Origin: Neptunomonas sp.
GTDB taxonomy: Bacteria; Pseudomonadota; Gammaproteobacteria; Pseudomonadales; Balneatricaceae
NCBI RefSeq assembly: GCF_016744175.1
Contig: NZ_JADGEV010000003.1
Span: 62,001 to 126,000 of the forward strand
Length of the DNA stretch: 64,000 nucleotides
Direction: 5' to 3'
The number at the start of each line of letters is the position of its first letter. The first letter of the stretch is position 1. Of the stretch, positions 8,760 to 18,288 are shown piece after piece. The translations under genes were made by a program, and so were the position numbers. Under the pieces are notes generated by a model. That model worked only from the letters and a program-made list of their open reading frames with translations, was not told where the DNA came from and did not search any database.

Positions 8760-9110
8760 ATGATAGAGAGAAAAAGTGGGAGTTATGATGGTCGTAGCAA
8801 ATCATCTGCATATAAAGATTTGGTCTGGACTGTTGCTACATCTTCGGATACCTCAGTGAGTATTGAGAAACAGACACAGCTTACTTTAGATACCATTCAA
8901 GCTAACTTAGTTGAGCTTAACTCAGACAAAAGCAAGATAGTTTCAGCTCAAGTTTATATTGCTAATATGGCTGATAAACAGCTGATGGATTCAGTTTGGA
9001 AAAACTGGTTAGGTGACAACTCTGAACATTGGCCTCAACGAGCTTGTTTGGGTGTAAACCTTGAAGGTAATGTTTTAATTGAAGTTACCGTTACCGCAAT
9101 ACGAAAGTAA
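8760..9110 (+). CDS. RidA/YjgF family protein
   Basis: 116 residues with the RidA-like fold pattern: repeated TLDTIQANLVELNSDKSKIVSAQVYIANM and the C-terminal block WPQRACLGVNLEGNVLIEVTVTAI. The Arg in PQRACLGV corresponds to the substrate-carboxylate Arg of RidA enamine/imine deaminases, and the Glu in the last strand is also kept. Members detoxify reactive enamines from PLP enzymes or act in amine catabolism. It stands alone. A strong AGGAGT precedes ATG 8760. Confidence 0.82.
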   Translation: MIERKSGSYDGRSKSSAYKDLVWTVATSSDTSVSIEKQTQLTLDTIQANLVELNSDKSKIVSAQVYIANMADKQLMDSVWKNWLGDNSEHWPQRACLGVNLEGNVLIEVTVTAIRK

Positions 9111-9157
9111 AGTACGCTAAAAAATATTGAGCTATTAGGTCCTTATGTTTAGTGTAT

Positions 9158-9832
9158 TTAATGTTTGAGTAAGGCCTCAAGCTCTGCATGAGAGACCTTA
9201 TCTATTGAGTTACTATAGATGACCTCGGCGGGTGTATTACCCAAAACAGACACCGTATCACCCAACTCAAGTGCTTCATCCAAATTATGAGTAACATAAA
9301 TCATACTGCGTGTTGGATGATCGCACACCAAACGTTTAATTAGCTTCCTCATTTCTCTCGCAGTGGGTAGGTCTAGTGAGGTTAAAGGTTCATCCATCAA
9401 TACCACTTCAGGCTTTAATAATAAGCAACGAGCTAGTGCTGCGCGCCTTGCCATGCCTAATGAAATTTTAGAGGGATAGTAGTTAGCATAACCTTGCAGC
9501 CGAACCTCATCTAGCATATGCAATACCATCTCTTTATCAGGCTCAACTAACTGTAAGTTCTGCATAATAGTGCGCCAAGGTAAAAGCCGTGGCTGTTGAA
9601 ATAGGTAGCCTATGTCGGGATCTTGTTGTAGCCATAGGTAGTGGCTCTTGCTTTTAGTACTTGGCGCTATGTTTTCTTGTTGTAATCCTGCCATCATGTT
9701 AAGTAGCGATGTTTTGCCGCTACCGGAGGGGCCCAGCAAGCAGTGAGTCTCACCTGGATTAAGTTTTATGTTAAGTGCAGCAAGAATTTTTTGATCGGAT
9801 AGGTCTAGCCCTTTGACAGAGAACTCAAACAT
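9158..9832 (-). CDS. ABC transporter ATP-binding protein (nitrate/sulfonate/taurine type)
   Basis: About 224 residues. Walker A is GPSGSGKT, the signature loop is ISLGMARRAALAR (LSGGQ-like but degenerate: SLGMA), Walker B is VVLMDEPLTSLD, and the switch His is in YVTHNLDEAL. ATG 9832 is chosen because the longer frame to 9862 lies wholly inside the permease gene and the family normally starts at this point (MFEFSVKGL). It overlaps the permease stop by 8 bases, so the genes are coupled. Energises import with the two genes upstream on this strand. Confidence 0.9.
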   Translation of the reverse strand: MFEFSVKGLDLSDQKILAALNIKLNPGETHCLLGPSGSGKTSLLNMMAGLQQENIAPSTKSKSHYLWLQQDPDIGYLFQQPRLLPWRTIMQNLQLVEPDKEMVLHMLDEVRLQGYANYYPSKISLGMARRAALARCLLLKPEVVLMDEPLTSLDLPTAREMRKLIKRLVCDHPTRSMIYVTHNLDEALELGDTVSVLGNTPAEVIYSNSIDKVSHAELEALLKH

Positions 9833-10586
9833 ATCCGCACCCTTTTTGCCAGCGTGATGCATTGCGATCTAATGGTTGTAATATGAACCACTCAACCAAT
9901 TGCACAATAAGGATAAAAGCAAAGCTGTAAGCAAGGATGGTGGCTACGTCGAACAACTGAAAAGCCAAATGTAACTGAAAACCCACCCCGTCAGACCGGC
10001 CCAGCAGTTCAACAACAAGGACTATTTTCCAAATCAACGCTAAGCCGCTGCGGGTAGCAACCATGATATAGGGAAACAATTGAGGCCACCATAAATGTAG
10101 AAGTTTCTGACGAAAGCTAAACTCATACATTATCGACATTTCCTCAAGCTCATGATCAAACATGCGGCCTCCCTCACGTAGGGTTACAGCAACATTAGGT
10201 AGTTTGTTAATAATAACGGCTGCTACAGCAGCTACTTCTATAAGGCCGCACCAAATATAGAGCAGGATAATCACGACGAGCGCGGGAATATTTAGCAATA
10301 TAATGAGCAAGGGATCTAACACACGGTTTACCAACCTAAACCGTCCCATTAATACGCCAAGTAGTCCGCCTATGGCCATAGCAAAAATAAAGCTGATAAG
10401 AACACGCCTAAGTGTCACCGTTAAGCTTTCAAGTAGCCGTTGCTCGTGCCACTCTTTACTTAATGATAAGAAAACTTCGGCTGGTGCTGGGAATAGGGAG
10501 CTGGATACCATCGTGGCAACTACCCACCAAATAGATAGCAAACAAGCAAACGCTATTACCTGATCACCCATCCTGCCTATTTTCAT
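9825..10586 (-). CDS. ABC transporter permease (SsuC/TauC type)
   Basis: 253 residues with six membrane helices and a BPD_transp_1 core. The coupling (EAA-like) loop EEMSIMYEFSFRQKLLHLWWPQLFPYIM includes the conserved L-W-x-P. Sequence style matches permeases of sulfonate, taurine, nitrate and aromatic importers. It overlaps the substrate-binding gene by 4 bases and the ATPase gene by 8, forming a three-gene operon in the order binding protein, permease, ATPase. Confidence 0.88.
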   Translation of the reverse strand: MKIGRMGDQVIAFACLLSIWWVVATMVSSSLFPAPAEVFLSLSKEWHEQRLLESLTVTLRRVLISFIFAMAIGGLLGVLMGRFRLVNRVLDPLLIILLNIPALVVIILLYIWCGLIEVAAVAAVIINKLPNVAVTLREGGRMFDHELEEMSIMYEFSFRQKLLHLWWPQLFPYIMVATRSGLALIWKIVLVVELLGRSDGVGFQLHLAFQLFDVATILAYSFAFILIVQLVEWFILQPLDRNASRWQKGCGYV

Positions 10587-11593
10587 TTGCTACCCTTATC
10601 AACAAGAGCACCTTGAAAAGGTTCCTTATGGAAAAGTTGAGGATCAAGGGTTAATTCTGTTGGGTAAGGTTTAAGGCCATCAATGATATTGTAGAAATTA
10701 ACCGCATCTTCTATCTGTTGTTGATCAAGCTCATCAGGAATGCCGGCTTTATAACCTGCTACTAGGGCCTGATAGATCTTATCGTTTTCAGATTTCATAA
10801 GTGGGCGCAACGTAATCCAAGCATCGTCGTTAACGGCGAGCTGCGCTTTAGCCGCCTTAACAGAGTTATAGAACGCTGTAACAAGGTCTGGATGTTGGTC
10901 TCCCAGCTTAGCTTTATATAAATAACCCAACATAGGTACATTACTTTTTAGGCCGAGATCTCGCATGATGGTTTTAAGACTGTAGAGTTTTTGGTATCCC
11001 TCAGCTTCAAGACGAGCACCGTAATGCCAAAAGGTGACGAGTATATCGAGCTGGCCATTTTTCATGGCTTGGCTTAATAAAGGTGGAGCTCCGAACTGTA
11101 TTTTTGCTTCTTTTTGAAGGTCTAACCCTTCTTTTTTTGCTGCTGCACGCATGAGAGCCCAGCCTTTATTCATAGGGCCTCCTGCTATACCTACTCGCTT
11201 ATCTTTTAAGCTCGAGTAACTTGAAATATTGCGGCCTTGTGCTGTGATAATGCTACCAACTTGTTTAGAAAAAGGTATAAAACGTAAATTAGCTCCTTTG
11301 TGATTTCGTTCAGAAGCCCAAAGCCAATCAGAGACGATAAAGTCCGTATTACCCGCGGTAATAGCGATACGAGCGGCCGGTAAACTAGCCACTTGGTCGA
11401 TGACTAAATCGTAGCCATTTTTATGATCAAGCTGTGCCTGTTTAATATGTTGTAGTTCCCAGTTAACGGTTCCCCATGCAATAACGGTAACTTTCAGTGT
11501 GGGTAGTGGTGTTTTAACTACTTCTTGAGCGCTTAGCAGAGCAGAAAAAAATAATAAAATGCTAGAAAAGAAAAGTGATAAGAATGTTTGCAT
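10583..11593 (-). CDS. ABC transporter substrate-binding protein (NMT1/SsuA-like)
   Basis: 336 residues with a cleavable signal peptide ending near LLSAQE. The body has the NMT1/THI5/SsuA pattern: an early strand then DQVASLPAARIAITAGNTDFIVSDWLWA and KDKRVGIAGGPMNKGWALMRAAAKKEGLDL. Such periplasmic proteins bind sulfonates, thiamine precursors or similar small molecules. The ligand cannot be read here, and there is no sulfonatase or thiamine gene nearby. First gene of the operon; a 227-base upstream region separates it from the divergent GFA gene. Confidence 0.85.
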   Translation of the reverse strand: MQTFLSLFFSSILLFFSALLSAQEVVKTPLPTLKVTVIAWGTVNWELQHIKQAQLDHKNGYDLVIDQVASLPAARIAITAGNTDFIVSDWLWASERNHKGANLRFIPFSKQVGSIITAQGRNISSYSSLKDKRVGIAGGPMNKGWALMRAAAKKEGLDLQKEAKIQFGAPPLLSQAMKNGQLDILVTFWHYGARLEAEGYQKLYSLKTIMRDLGLKSNVPMLGYLYKAKLGDQHPDLVTAFYNSVKAAKAQLAVNDDAWITLRPLMKSENDKIYQALVAGYKAGIPDELDQQQIEDAVNFYNIIDGLKPYPTELTLDPQLFHKEPFQGALVDKGSK

Positions 11594-11820
11594 TAGGCAC
11601 TCATTATTTTAGATAGTAGATGTGGTAAAACCCTATACCAACATAGGCTGCTGTTTCATTAGCCAACATGGTACTTTGGTGCCTTTTTTATTGCTGGGTG
11701 GTGGCCTTTAGGCTAAGGCTTGTGCTGCAGGAGGCAACGTTTAATCAGTGTGAAGTTGCTGTTATCAGTTACTAATTACCAGTTTTTGAAAAATACGGTT
11801 TTGATATTTAGGGGGGAGAT

Positions 11821-12225
11821 GTGTTGATTACAGGTGAGTGCTTTTGTGGTGAAGTGATGTATCAAGTTGATGGGAAACTACGTGATGCGCGGTCGTGCCA
11901 TTGCTCTAGGTGCAGAAAAGCATTTAGCTCACAAGCATCTGCATATGCGCTAGTAGAGCCTGGCCAGTTCAGTTGGGTGTCTGGAGAAGAGCTCCTCACT
12001 TCTTATGTCGGTCAGCATGGTTTTGGTCTGCAGTTTTGTAAAGTGTGTGGCTCTACTGTCTCTGGTATTTATAACGGTCACGTTCATGGCATTACACTAG
12101 GTTGTGTGAATGGAGATCCCGACATTGAGCTTGGTATGCACATCTATGTTGGTTCTAAAGCATCATGGGAAAAGATTCCTGAGGGTATCCCACATTATCT
12201 AAAAGGGTCCCCCGCTGATGCTTAA
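11821..12225 (+). CDS. GFA family (CENP-V/GFA domain) protein
   Basis: 134 residues with the zinc-binding cysteine pattern of the GFA/CENP-V fold: GECFCGEV at the start, SCHCSRCRKAF near residue 26, and FCKVCGSTV near 71. Despite the old name (formaldehyde-activating enzyme), most members have no proven activity; they likely bind zinc and small thiols. The start is GTG 11821 or TTG 11824; the purine-rich GGGGGGAG ends a few bases upstream, and the nearby ATG at 11818 is out of frame. Confidence 0.85.
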   Translation: MLITGECFCGEVMYQVDGKLRDARSCHCSRCRKAFSSQASAYALVEPGQFSWVSGEELLTSYVGQHGFGLQFCKVCGSTVSGIYNGHVHGITLGCVNGDPDIELGMHIYVGSKASWEKIPEGIPHYLKGSPADA

Positions 12226-12408
12226 CTCTTTCCCTCTTTGCTTTTGACTTTTCCTAGTAGTTAATTGAGACCGTGGTGCACGTAATCAAAAAGCCCACGT
12301 GGTTTTATCGGTTTCTCGTTAGAATTGGTTGATACTTATTACCTTTTTGGTACTTTTTTATAATTATGTAGGTATTAGTCTTTAATGAAGTATCTATGAG
12401 GGTTCATC

Positions 12409-12852
12409 ATGGTTTTTCAGCGTAGCCGTACGGCTGTCTATCGCTATTTAGGTAAACGCTTAGAAATGGCGTTGGGACTGGGTCTCATTTTAGTTGTCAC
12501 GGTAATTGAAAATATATTATCTAGCACAATAGCCGTTACTATTTTTGTTGCGGTGCTGCTTGTGAGGCTTCCCAGTGTTAAGAAGGGTTTTGAAGAGTTT
12601 AGCTATACCTTGCTAACTATCGATAAAGATACGCTCACTGTTACGACTAAGCAGGGTGATACGCAATATCAGCTCGATGATTTCAAAATCATGTTATATA
12701 AGAAGCGTGCTAAGGCGATCACTGTCTTTGTGCTAATGAGTGAAAACGACGGTGTTAAGTTTGAGTACTATCAACAGATGAATGAGCTCTTTGATACTTT
12801 AAGCGAGAGCGTTATGTTGCGAAAAGAGATTCCGTGGTGGCAACGCTTGTAA
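12409..12852 (+). CDS. Hypothetical membrane protein with YcxB-like layout
   Basis: 147 residues with two adjacent membrane helices (about 18-50), followed by a beta-rich soluble domain beginning SYTLLTIDKDTLTVTTKQGDTQYQLDDF. A helix pair then a PH-like beta domain resembles YcxB-like proteins, but I do not see a diagnostic motif. A clear terminator follows directly, so it is a single-gene unit. Function unknown. Confidence 0.6.
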   Translation: MVFQRSRTAVYRYLGKRLEMALGLGLILVVTVIENILSSTIAVTIFVAVLLVRLPSVKKGFEEFSYTLLTIDKDTLTVTTKQGDTQYQLDDFKIMLYKKRAKAITVFVLMSENDGVKFEYYQQMNELFDTLSESVMLRKEIPWWQRL

Positions 12853-12877
12853 AGCTTGCTGATAGTAAGCTTTTTTT
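12851..12877 (+). terminator. Rho-independent terminator
   Basis: Inverted repeat AAAGCTTGC / GTAAGCTTT (one G-T pair), loop TGATA, then a T tract. It begins at the stop codon of the gene ending at 12852. Confidence 0.8.
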
Positions 12878-12997
12878 GTGCATTTTTTTATCTCTGCTAA
12901 TCTTAATTCATATGATGTTTTCTTATGGGTACAGCATTTTTCTGTGATCATTTTATGGTGATTACTATTCAATGTTTGCTGGCTTTCGGGTGATCAG

Positions 12998-13720
12998 ATG
13001 AAGTTGTTTTCAAATGTCAAAAAAAAATGTTTTTCTCTTCTAATTGGATTACTTGTATTAATAGCATTGCCTCTACAAGCTCAGGAACGTTTTGTCTTTT
13101 CAGCGATGATAGACTCTCAGGTGATGGATACTGCTGAAATAGTCATCAAAGAAGCTTATCAAAGGCTCGGTATAGATGTTGACGTCAGTAAATTTCCGGG
13201 GAGAAGGTCGATGGCGACTTCAAACAGTGGAGAAACAGACGGAGAGCTGGCCCGCATCATTCATATAGATAAAGAATTTAAGAACCTAATAAGGGTTCCT
13301 GTCCCTGTCTACACCATGGAAAGTGTAGCTGCTACAAAAAATACTGAGCTATTGCGCTGGAAGGCGGAACACCTGACGCAGTACAAAGTAGGCAGAGTGA
13401 GTGGTGTTATTTGGTCAGAAAAACTGACAAGGGAAATGAACACAGTGGTTGCTGATGACTACAAGGCTCTTCTTAATATGATGTTCTATGGCAGAATGGA
13501 TATCGTTCTGGGTGCTCGTGCGTCCCTGTTAAGTAAGTCCAAAGAATTAAATTTGAAAGGGGTTAAAATTTTAGAGCCTCCAATTAATGAAGTTAGCGTC
13601 TATCATTACTTGCACAAAAAACATATTGATTTTGTACCTAAAGTGGCAAAGGTTTTACAGGAAATGACACAGGAAGGACGAATAAAGCAGATAAAAGAAG
13701 ACGTCGTGCTTGCCTTTTAA
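12998..13720 (+). CDS. Orphan periplasmic solute-binding-like protein (SBP_bac_3 type)
   Basis: 240 residues with a signal peptide (about 1-29, ending PLQAQE). The mature part starts with a short strand and has the small two-lobe pattern of family 3 binding proteins (AEIVIKEAYQRLGIDVDVSKFPGRRSM; MMFYGRMDIVLG; VSVYHYLHKKHIDFVPKVAKVLQEM). No permease or ATPase gene is adjacent, so it may be a sensor partner or an orphan. Marine gammaproteobacteria carry many such orphans. Ligand unknown. Confidence 0.7.
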   Translation: MKLFSNVKKKCFSLLIGLLVLIALPLQAQERFVFSAMIDSQVMDTAEIVIKEAYQRLGIDVDVSKFPGRRSMATSNSGETDGELARIIHIDKEFKNLIRVPVPVYTMESVAATKNTELLRWKAEHLTQYKVGRVSGVIWSEKLTREMNTVVADDYKALLNMMFYGRMDIVLGARASLLSKSKELNLKGVKILEPPINEVSVYHYLHKKHIDFVPKVAKVLQEMTQEGRIKQIKEDVVLAF

Positions 13721-13787
13721 ATAACAGATCTCTTGTTACTAGTAACAAGTTAAAGGTGCTTTATTATTCAATAATTACAAAGCTTCT

Positions 13788-14189
13788 TTATTGATTTTTG
13801 GCGGGTGGTGTTTCTTTAATGCGCCATAGAAAGAATAATAAAATGGTGGCGCAGCTCACCAACATGAGTTGTAAATAAGGGCGGTCAGACAATATTAGTA
13901 TTGATATTGAGAAAGTAATAATAATCATAACAGTGGAGCGTTTTTTTGTTTGACGCGACATGCGATGAGTTGATTCCCATTCTTTCAGCGCAGGGCCAAA
14001 CCAGCGGTTATTCAATAGCATCTGATGAAAGCGTGGTGAGCTTTTGGCAAAACAACCGAGGGCGAGAATAAGGAAGGGCGTGGTAGGCAATATAGGCAAG
14101 ACAACGCCGATGGTCCCTAGCGCAATAAAAAACCAACCGCAGCCAATCATTAAGCCTTTCTTTACACCAACACGGGTTATTTTGTTCAA
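13788..14189 (-). CDS. DUF454 (YbaN) family inner-membrane protein
   Basis: 133 residues with the DUF454 block GCGWFFIALGTIGVVLPILPTTPF and then CFAKSSPRFHQMLLNNRWFGP, which is highly diagnostic, plus two C-terminal helices. Family function is unknown (YbaN in E. coli). It is divergent from glcD and convergent with the orphan binding protein. Confidence 0.88.
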   Translation of the reverse strand: MNKITRVGVKKGLMIGCGWFFIALGTIGVVLPILPTTPFLILALGCFAKSSPRFHQMLLNNRWFGPALKEWESTHRMSRQTKKRSTVMIIITFSISILILSDRPYLQLMLVSCATILLFFLWRIKETPPAKNQ

Positions 14190-14415
14190 CTCAGCAAGCC
14201 TGTATCAATTTCTTTATCTATTATAGTGCTAAAGCCTAGCACAGATAGTGGTCCCTTTACCTAGCAGCGTGGTTTGCTTTCAATTTTACTATTAACACAC
14301 AAGGTAAAAGTGCTGTTACCTAAAAATAATGTGCCATCGGTGTCTGTCACGTTATAAGATTCAGTATAAGCCAGTCTCTTATTGTGTATATGTAGTGCTA
14401 TGCCGGAGCCGTTTG

Positions 14416-15882
14416 ATGAGTACGACAAACAAGCTAAGTAAAGATGAATTGTGTCAGCTGTTTTGTGAATTTATTGCACCACAGAATGTAATTGCAGATG
14501 AGGAAACTCTCAAACCTTATGAGTGTGATGGTTTGTCGATGTATTGCGAGATGCCATTAATTGTTGTATTGCCAGAAACAGTAGAGCAGGTACAAGAAGT
14601 GCTACGTGTTTGCCATCGGTTTGGTATTCCTTTAGTTGCGCGTGGTGCGGGCACCGGCCTGTGTGCTGGAGCAATGCCAAATGCTGAGGGCGTTGTTCTC
14701 TCGTTAGCCAAGTTTAAGAATATTCTAGAGGTAAATCCGCAAACTCGTACGGCAAGATTGCAGCCTGGTGTGCGTAACTTGGCCATTAGTGAGGCGGCAG
14801 CTGAATTTGGCTTGTATTACGGGCCTGATCCTTCCTCCCAAATAGCCTGTACGATTGGTGGTAACGTTGCTGAAAACTCAGGTGGTGTGCATTGTCTCAA
14901 ATACGGCCTTACGGTACACAATGTTTTGAGCGTGGAAATGCTTACCGTTGAAGGTGAGAGGGTTACGTTAGGCAACGATGGGTTGGATAGTTGTGGGTTA
15001 GATCTACTAGCGCTGATCAATGGTTCCGAAGGTTTACTGGGCGTGGTTACCGAGATTCAGGTTAAATTGCTGCCCATACCTGAAAAAGCCCGCGTGGTGA
15101 TGGCTGGATTTGATAATGTTCAACAAGCAGGAGATTCAGTCGGGGGCATTATTGCCAGTGGTATTATCCCCGCGGGGCTGGAGATGATGGACTCTTATGC
15201 CATCTCGGCAGCGGAAGACTTTGCTAAGGCTGGTTATCCCAAAGACGCTAAAGCCTTGTTGTTGTGTGAAGTGGATGGCACAGCTGAAGAAGTACAAGAG
15301 CATATAGAGCAAGTTGAAAAGCTATTCCACTCCTTTGGTGCTACGTCGGTTAGGACATCGCAAACAGAAGCCGAGCGTGCGTTGCTGTGGAAAGGACGTA
15401 AATCAGCTTTCCCTGCAGTCGGTCGTATTTCACCTGATTATTACTGTATGGATGGTACTATTCCTCGTGGCCAACTGGCGCATGTATTAACTGAAATGCA
15501 GCGTTTGTCAGACTACTATCAGTTACGTGTGGCGAATGTTTTTCATGCGGGTGATGGTAATTTGCACCCCTTAATATTGTTCGATGCAAACGTCCCTGGT
15601 GAGTTTGATAAAACTGAAGAATTTGGTGGCAAGATACTCGAACTATGTGTTGCCGTTGGGGGCTGTATTACCGGTGAACATGGCGTAGGAATAGAAAAAA
15701 TTCGCCAGATGTCGGTGCAATTTACCGAATTAGAGTTATTACAGTTTAATGCGATTAAAGATGCTTTTGACCCTGTGGGAACATTGAACCCAGGTAAAGG
15801 AGTACCGACGTTACGCCGCTGCCAAGAGTACCGTTCAATAGAGCCTAAGGCTAGAAATAAGGAGGGCGTTGCTCATGGCTGA
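14416..15882 (+). CDS. glcD: Glycolate oxidase subunit GlcD
   Basis: About 488 residues. FAD-binding PCMH domain: PLVARGAGTGLCAGAMPN and GPDPSSQIACTIGGNVAENS; C-terminal FAD-oxidase domain with VFHAGDGNLHPLI, TGEHGVGIEK and FDPVGTLNPGK. ATG 14416 is used because GGAG (14405-14408) precedes it and it matches the usual start; the longer frame from 14329 adds 29 residues without family support. With GlcE and GlcF it oxidises glycolate to glyoxylate at the membrane. It overlaps glcE by 8 bases (ATGGCTGA). No glcC regulator is next to it. Confidence 0.95.
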   Translation: MSTTNKLSKDELCQLFCEFIAPQNVIADEETLKPYECDGLSMYCEMPLIVVLPETVEQVQEVLRVCHRFGIPLVARGAGTGLCAGAMPNAEGVVLSLAKFKNILEVNPQTRTARLQPGVRNLAISEAAAEFGLYYGPDPSSQIACTIGGNVAENSGGVHCLKYGLTVHNVLSVEMLTVEGERVTLGNDGLDSCGLDLLALINGSEGLLGVVTEIQVKLLPIPEKARVVMAGFDNVQQAGDSVGGIIASGIIPAGLEMMDSYAISAAEDFAKAGYPKDAKALLLCEVDGTAEEVQEHIEQVEKLFHSFGATSVRTSQTEAERALLWKGRKSAFPAVGRISPDYYCMDGTIPRGQLAHVLTEMQRLSDYYQLRVANVFHAGDGNLHPLILFDANVPGEFDKTEEFGGKILELCVAVGGCITGEHGVGIEKIRQMSVQFTELELLQFNAIKDAFDPVGTLNPGKGVPTLRRCQEYRSIEPKARNKEGVAHG

Positions 15883-16978
15883 TCTTTCAGCAGACATACA
15901 ACAGCAAGTGCTTGCTGCGCGTAATGATAAGCAGGTGTTAAATATTGTGGGTGGCGCAAGTAAGTCCTTTATGGGACGCGAGGCTGTGGGTGAGCGGCTG
16001 GATGTTTCTGGGCATAGTGGGATCGTAAATTACCAGCCTGTCGAACTAGTTCTGACTGCCAGAGCAGGAACTCAGTTAACCGAGATTGAAGCAGCGTTAG
16101 CGCAGAACAACCAAATGCTAGCGTTTGAGCCGCCGCGCTTTTCAGGTGTTGCCACTATTGGTGGTACTCTCGCTTGCAATCAATCAGGCCCCGGCCGACC
16201 TTGGACAGGCTCAGTACGTGATCATGTATTGGGGGTTCGGTTAATTAATGGGCTTGGAGAGCATTTGAGATTTGGTGGCCAAGTGATGAAAAACGTCGCC
16301 GGTTATGATGTCTCACGCTTACAAGCAGGCGCGATGGGTTCGTTAGGTGTTATTACAGAAATTAGTTTAAAAGTACTACCAAAACCAGCGGCAAGGTGCA
16401 CTATTGTTTGGGATATGGGGGCTCAGGACGCTATCAATTTCATGAATCAACTTGCGGCACGCCCTAAGCCCTTGAGCGCTGCATGCTGGTTGCAGGGGCG
16501 TTTATATGTACGCTTATCCGGCGCGTTTTCAGCGGTAGAGGCTACTGTAAAAGAATGGAAAGGCATTGAGTTGGAGCATAGGCATGCAGATGAATTTTGG
16601 CGGCAACTAGGTCAGCAAGAGCTTTCCTTTTTTGAAATATCCTCTTCTGTAAGGCAGGGCTCGTCTATCGGAAATGTTGATATGCCGTTATGGCGTTTTT
16701 CGGTTAATTCAGCAGCCAGTATTCCATCGCTTGATGAACACTGCATCATTGACTGGGGTGGATCACAGCGCTGGCTGCGTGGCGAGCAAGATAAATTGCA
16801 TATGGAGTCACTGGCGGCAAGTGCTGGAGGCCAGGTCTGCCTTTATGCTGGCGGGGACCGTCGTTCTGAAGTGATGCATACAACACCAGCAGTACTTCAG
16901 ATAATCCAGAAGCGGATTAAAGCATCGTTTGACCCTGATGGTATTTTTAATCCCGGACGTTTGTATAACTGGATGTAG
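15875..16978 (+). CDS. glcE: Glycolate oxidase subunit GlcE
   Basis: About 367 residues with an FAD-binding PCMH domain (GVATIGGTLACNQSGPGRP, VMKNVAGYDVSRLQAGAMGS) and the C-terminal IFNPGRLY motif shared with GlcD. ATG 15875 is preferred to the in-frame TTG 15869 because AAGGAGG (15859-15865) is 9 bases upstream of the ATG. It is the second flavoprotein subunit of the complex. Overlap with glcD and an 11-base gap to glcF show one operon. Confidence 0.94.
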   Translation: MADLSADIQQQVLAARNDKQVLNIVGGASKSFMGREAVGERLDVSGHSGIVNYQPVELVLTARAGTQLTEIEAALAQNNQMLAFEPPRFSGVATIGGTLACNQSGPGRPWTGSVRDHVLGVRLINGLGEHLRFGGQVMKNVAGYDVSRLQAGAMGSLGVITEISLKVLPKPAARCTIVWDMGAQDAINFMNQLAARPKPLSAACWLQGRLYVRLSGAFSAVEATVKEWKGIELEHRHADEFWRQLGQQELSFFEISSSVRQGSSIGNVDMPLWRFSVNSAASIPSLDEHCIIDWGGSQRWLRGEQDKLHMESLAASAGGQVCLYAGGDRRSEVMHTTPAVLQIIQKRIKASFDPDGIFNPGRLYNWM

Positions 16979-16989
16979 AGCAGGCTTTT

Positions 16990-18216
16990 ATGAAAACGGA
17001 CTTAATTCCACATTATCAAGATTCACCGCAGGGACAAGATGCTGAAAAGATTCTTAGAAGTTGTGTGCACTGCGGATTTTGTAACGCGACTTGCCCGACT
17101 TACCAAGAACTCAATGATGAGCGAGATGGCCCGCGTGGGCGTATTTATCTTATCAAGCAACTGCTTGAGGGTGGTGAGGTTACTGAGAAAACGCGTACGC
17201 ATTTAGACCGCTGCTTAACGTGCCGTAGTTGTGAAACTACCTGTCCTTCAGGTGTGCAATATGGCCGCTTAATAGATTTTGGTCGTGCTGAAGTCGAGAA
17301 AAAACTTGAGCGCCCGTTTAATCAAAAGCTCATGCGTTGGGCGCTTCGACAGGTATTACCTTATTCACAGCGATTTGGCCCATTACTAAAAGTAGGGCAG
17401 TCTCTTAGACCGATCATGCCCGAAGTCGTTAAAACCAAAATACCACCTAAGCGAGAGGTTAGTAGCCCTTGGCCTGCGAAGCGCCACGCCCGAGTTATGC
17501 TGGCATTAGCTGGATGCGCACAACCCAGTACAACTCCAAATACCAATGTATCTACCGCACGTGTACTCGATAAATTAGGAATTACGCTGGTGGAGGAGCC
17601 TAAAGCTGGTTGCTGTGGTGCGGTTAGCTATCATCTTGGTGCACATGATGAAGGTTTAGACTTTATGCGGCGTAATATCGATGCTTGGTGGCCAGCAGTA
17701 GAGGCCGGCGTTGAAGCTATCGTGATGACGGCATCTGGCTGCGGTGCAATGCTACAAGATTATGGTTATGCATTAAGGCATGATGCTAATTATGCTGAAA
17801 AAGCATTAAAAATTAGCGAGTTGACCAAAGATGTTAGTGAGATACTGCAAGCAGAAGATTTAACCCTGCTCTCTGTTATCAATACTGCGGGAAGTAACTC
17901 TTCCGGTAAAGTAGCAGTACATTGCCCGTGCACGCTACAGCACGCGATGCAGCAAGGCGATGCAGTTGAAAGTATTCTTGGAAAAGTGGGTATTGAACTG
18001 GTTCGCACAAAAGATAAACACCTTTGCTGTGGTTCAGCCGGAACTTATTCAATCTTACAGCCTGAAATGAGCCAAAAACTATTAAGTAATAAGTTAGCAG
18101 CCTTAACGGGAGAGCAGCCAGATCGCATCGTGACCTCAAATGTTGGTTGCCAGCTGCATCTAGAGTCAAAAGCCTCAGTGCCTGTGCAACATTGGATTGA
18201 GTTACTGGATCGCTAA
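16990..18216 (+). CDS. glcF: Glycolate oxidase iron-sulfur subunit GlcF
   Basis: 408 residues. Two 4Fe-4S motifs near the N-terminus, CVHCGFCNATCP and CLTCRSCETTCP, and two CCG domains (AGCCGAVSYHLG, LCCGSAGTYS). It passes electrons from the flavin subunits to the quinone pool. Last gene of glcDEF, followed by a terminator. Confidence 0.95.
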   Translation: MKTDLIPHYQDSPQGQDAEKILRSCVHCGFCNATCPTYQELNDERDGPRGRIYLIKQLLEGGEVTEKTRTHLDRCLTCRSCETTCPSGVQYGRLIDFGRAEVEKKLERPFNQKLMRWALRQVLPYSQRFGPLLKVGQSLRPIMPEVVKTKIPPKREVSSPWPAKRHARVMLALAGCAQPSTTPNTNVSTARVLDKLGITLVEEPKAGCCGAVSYHLGAHDEGLDFMRRNIDAWWPAVEAGVEAIVMTASGCGAMLQDYGYALRHDANYAEKALKISELTKDVSEILQAEDLTLLSVINTAGSNSSGKVAVHCPCTLQHAMQQGDAVESILGKVGIELVRTKDKHLCCGSAGTYSILQPEMSQKLLSNKLAALTGEQPDRIVTSNVGCQLHLESKASVPVQHWIELLDR

Positions 18217-18242
18217 GGCGCGTAGAAAGCTCTTTATTATAG

Positions 18243-18276
18243 GCCCACAGGTAATTTGATCTGTGGGCTTATAGTT
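18243..18276 (+). terminator. Terminator of glcDEF
   Basis: Perfect stem GCCCACAG / CTGTGGGC (18243-18250 with 18261-18268), 10-base loop, then TTATAGTTTTT. It sits between the convergent glcF and decarboxylase genes. Confidence 0.75.
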
Positions 18277-18288
18277 TTTAGAACTGTT

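Noticed and set aside
11671..11695. Short hairpin GGTAC-TTTG-GTGCC followed by T tract
   Set aside because: No gene ends there on the plus strand; it lies between two divergent genes, so a terminator role is unlikely.
13732..13749. 18-base perfect palindrome CTTGTTACTAGTAACAAG
   Set aside because: It is between two convergent genes with no T tract and no neighbouring promoter, so neither an operator nor a terminator could be supported.
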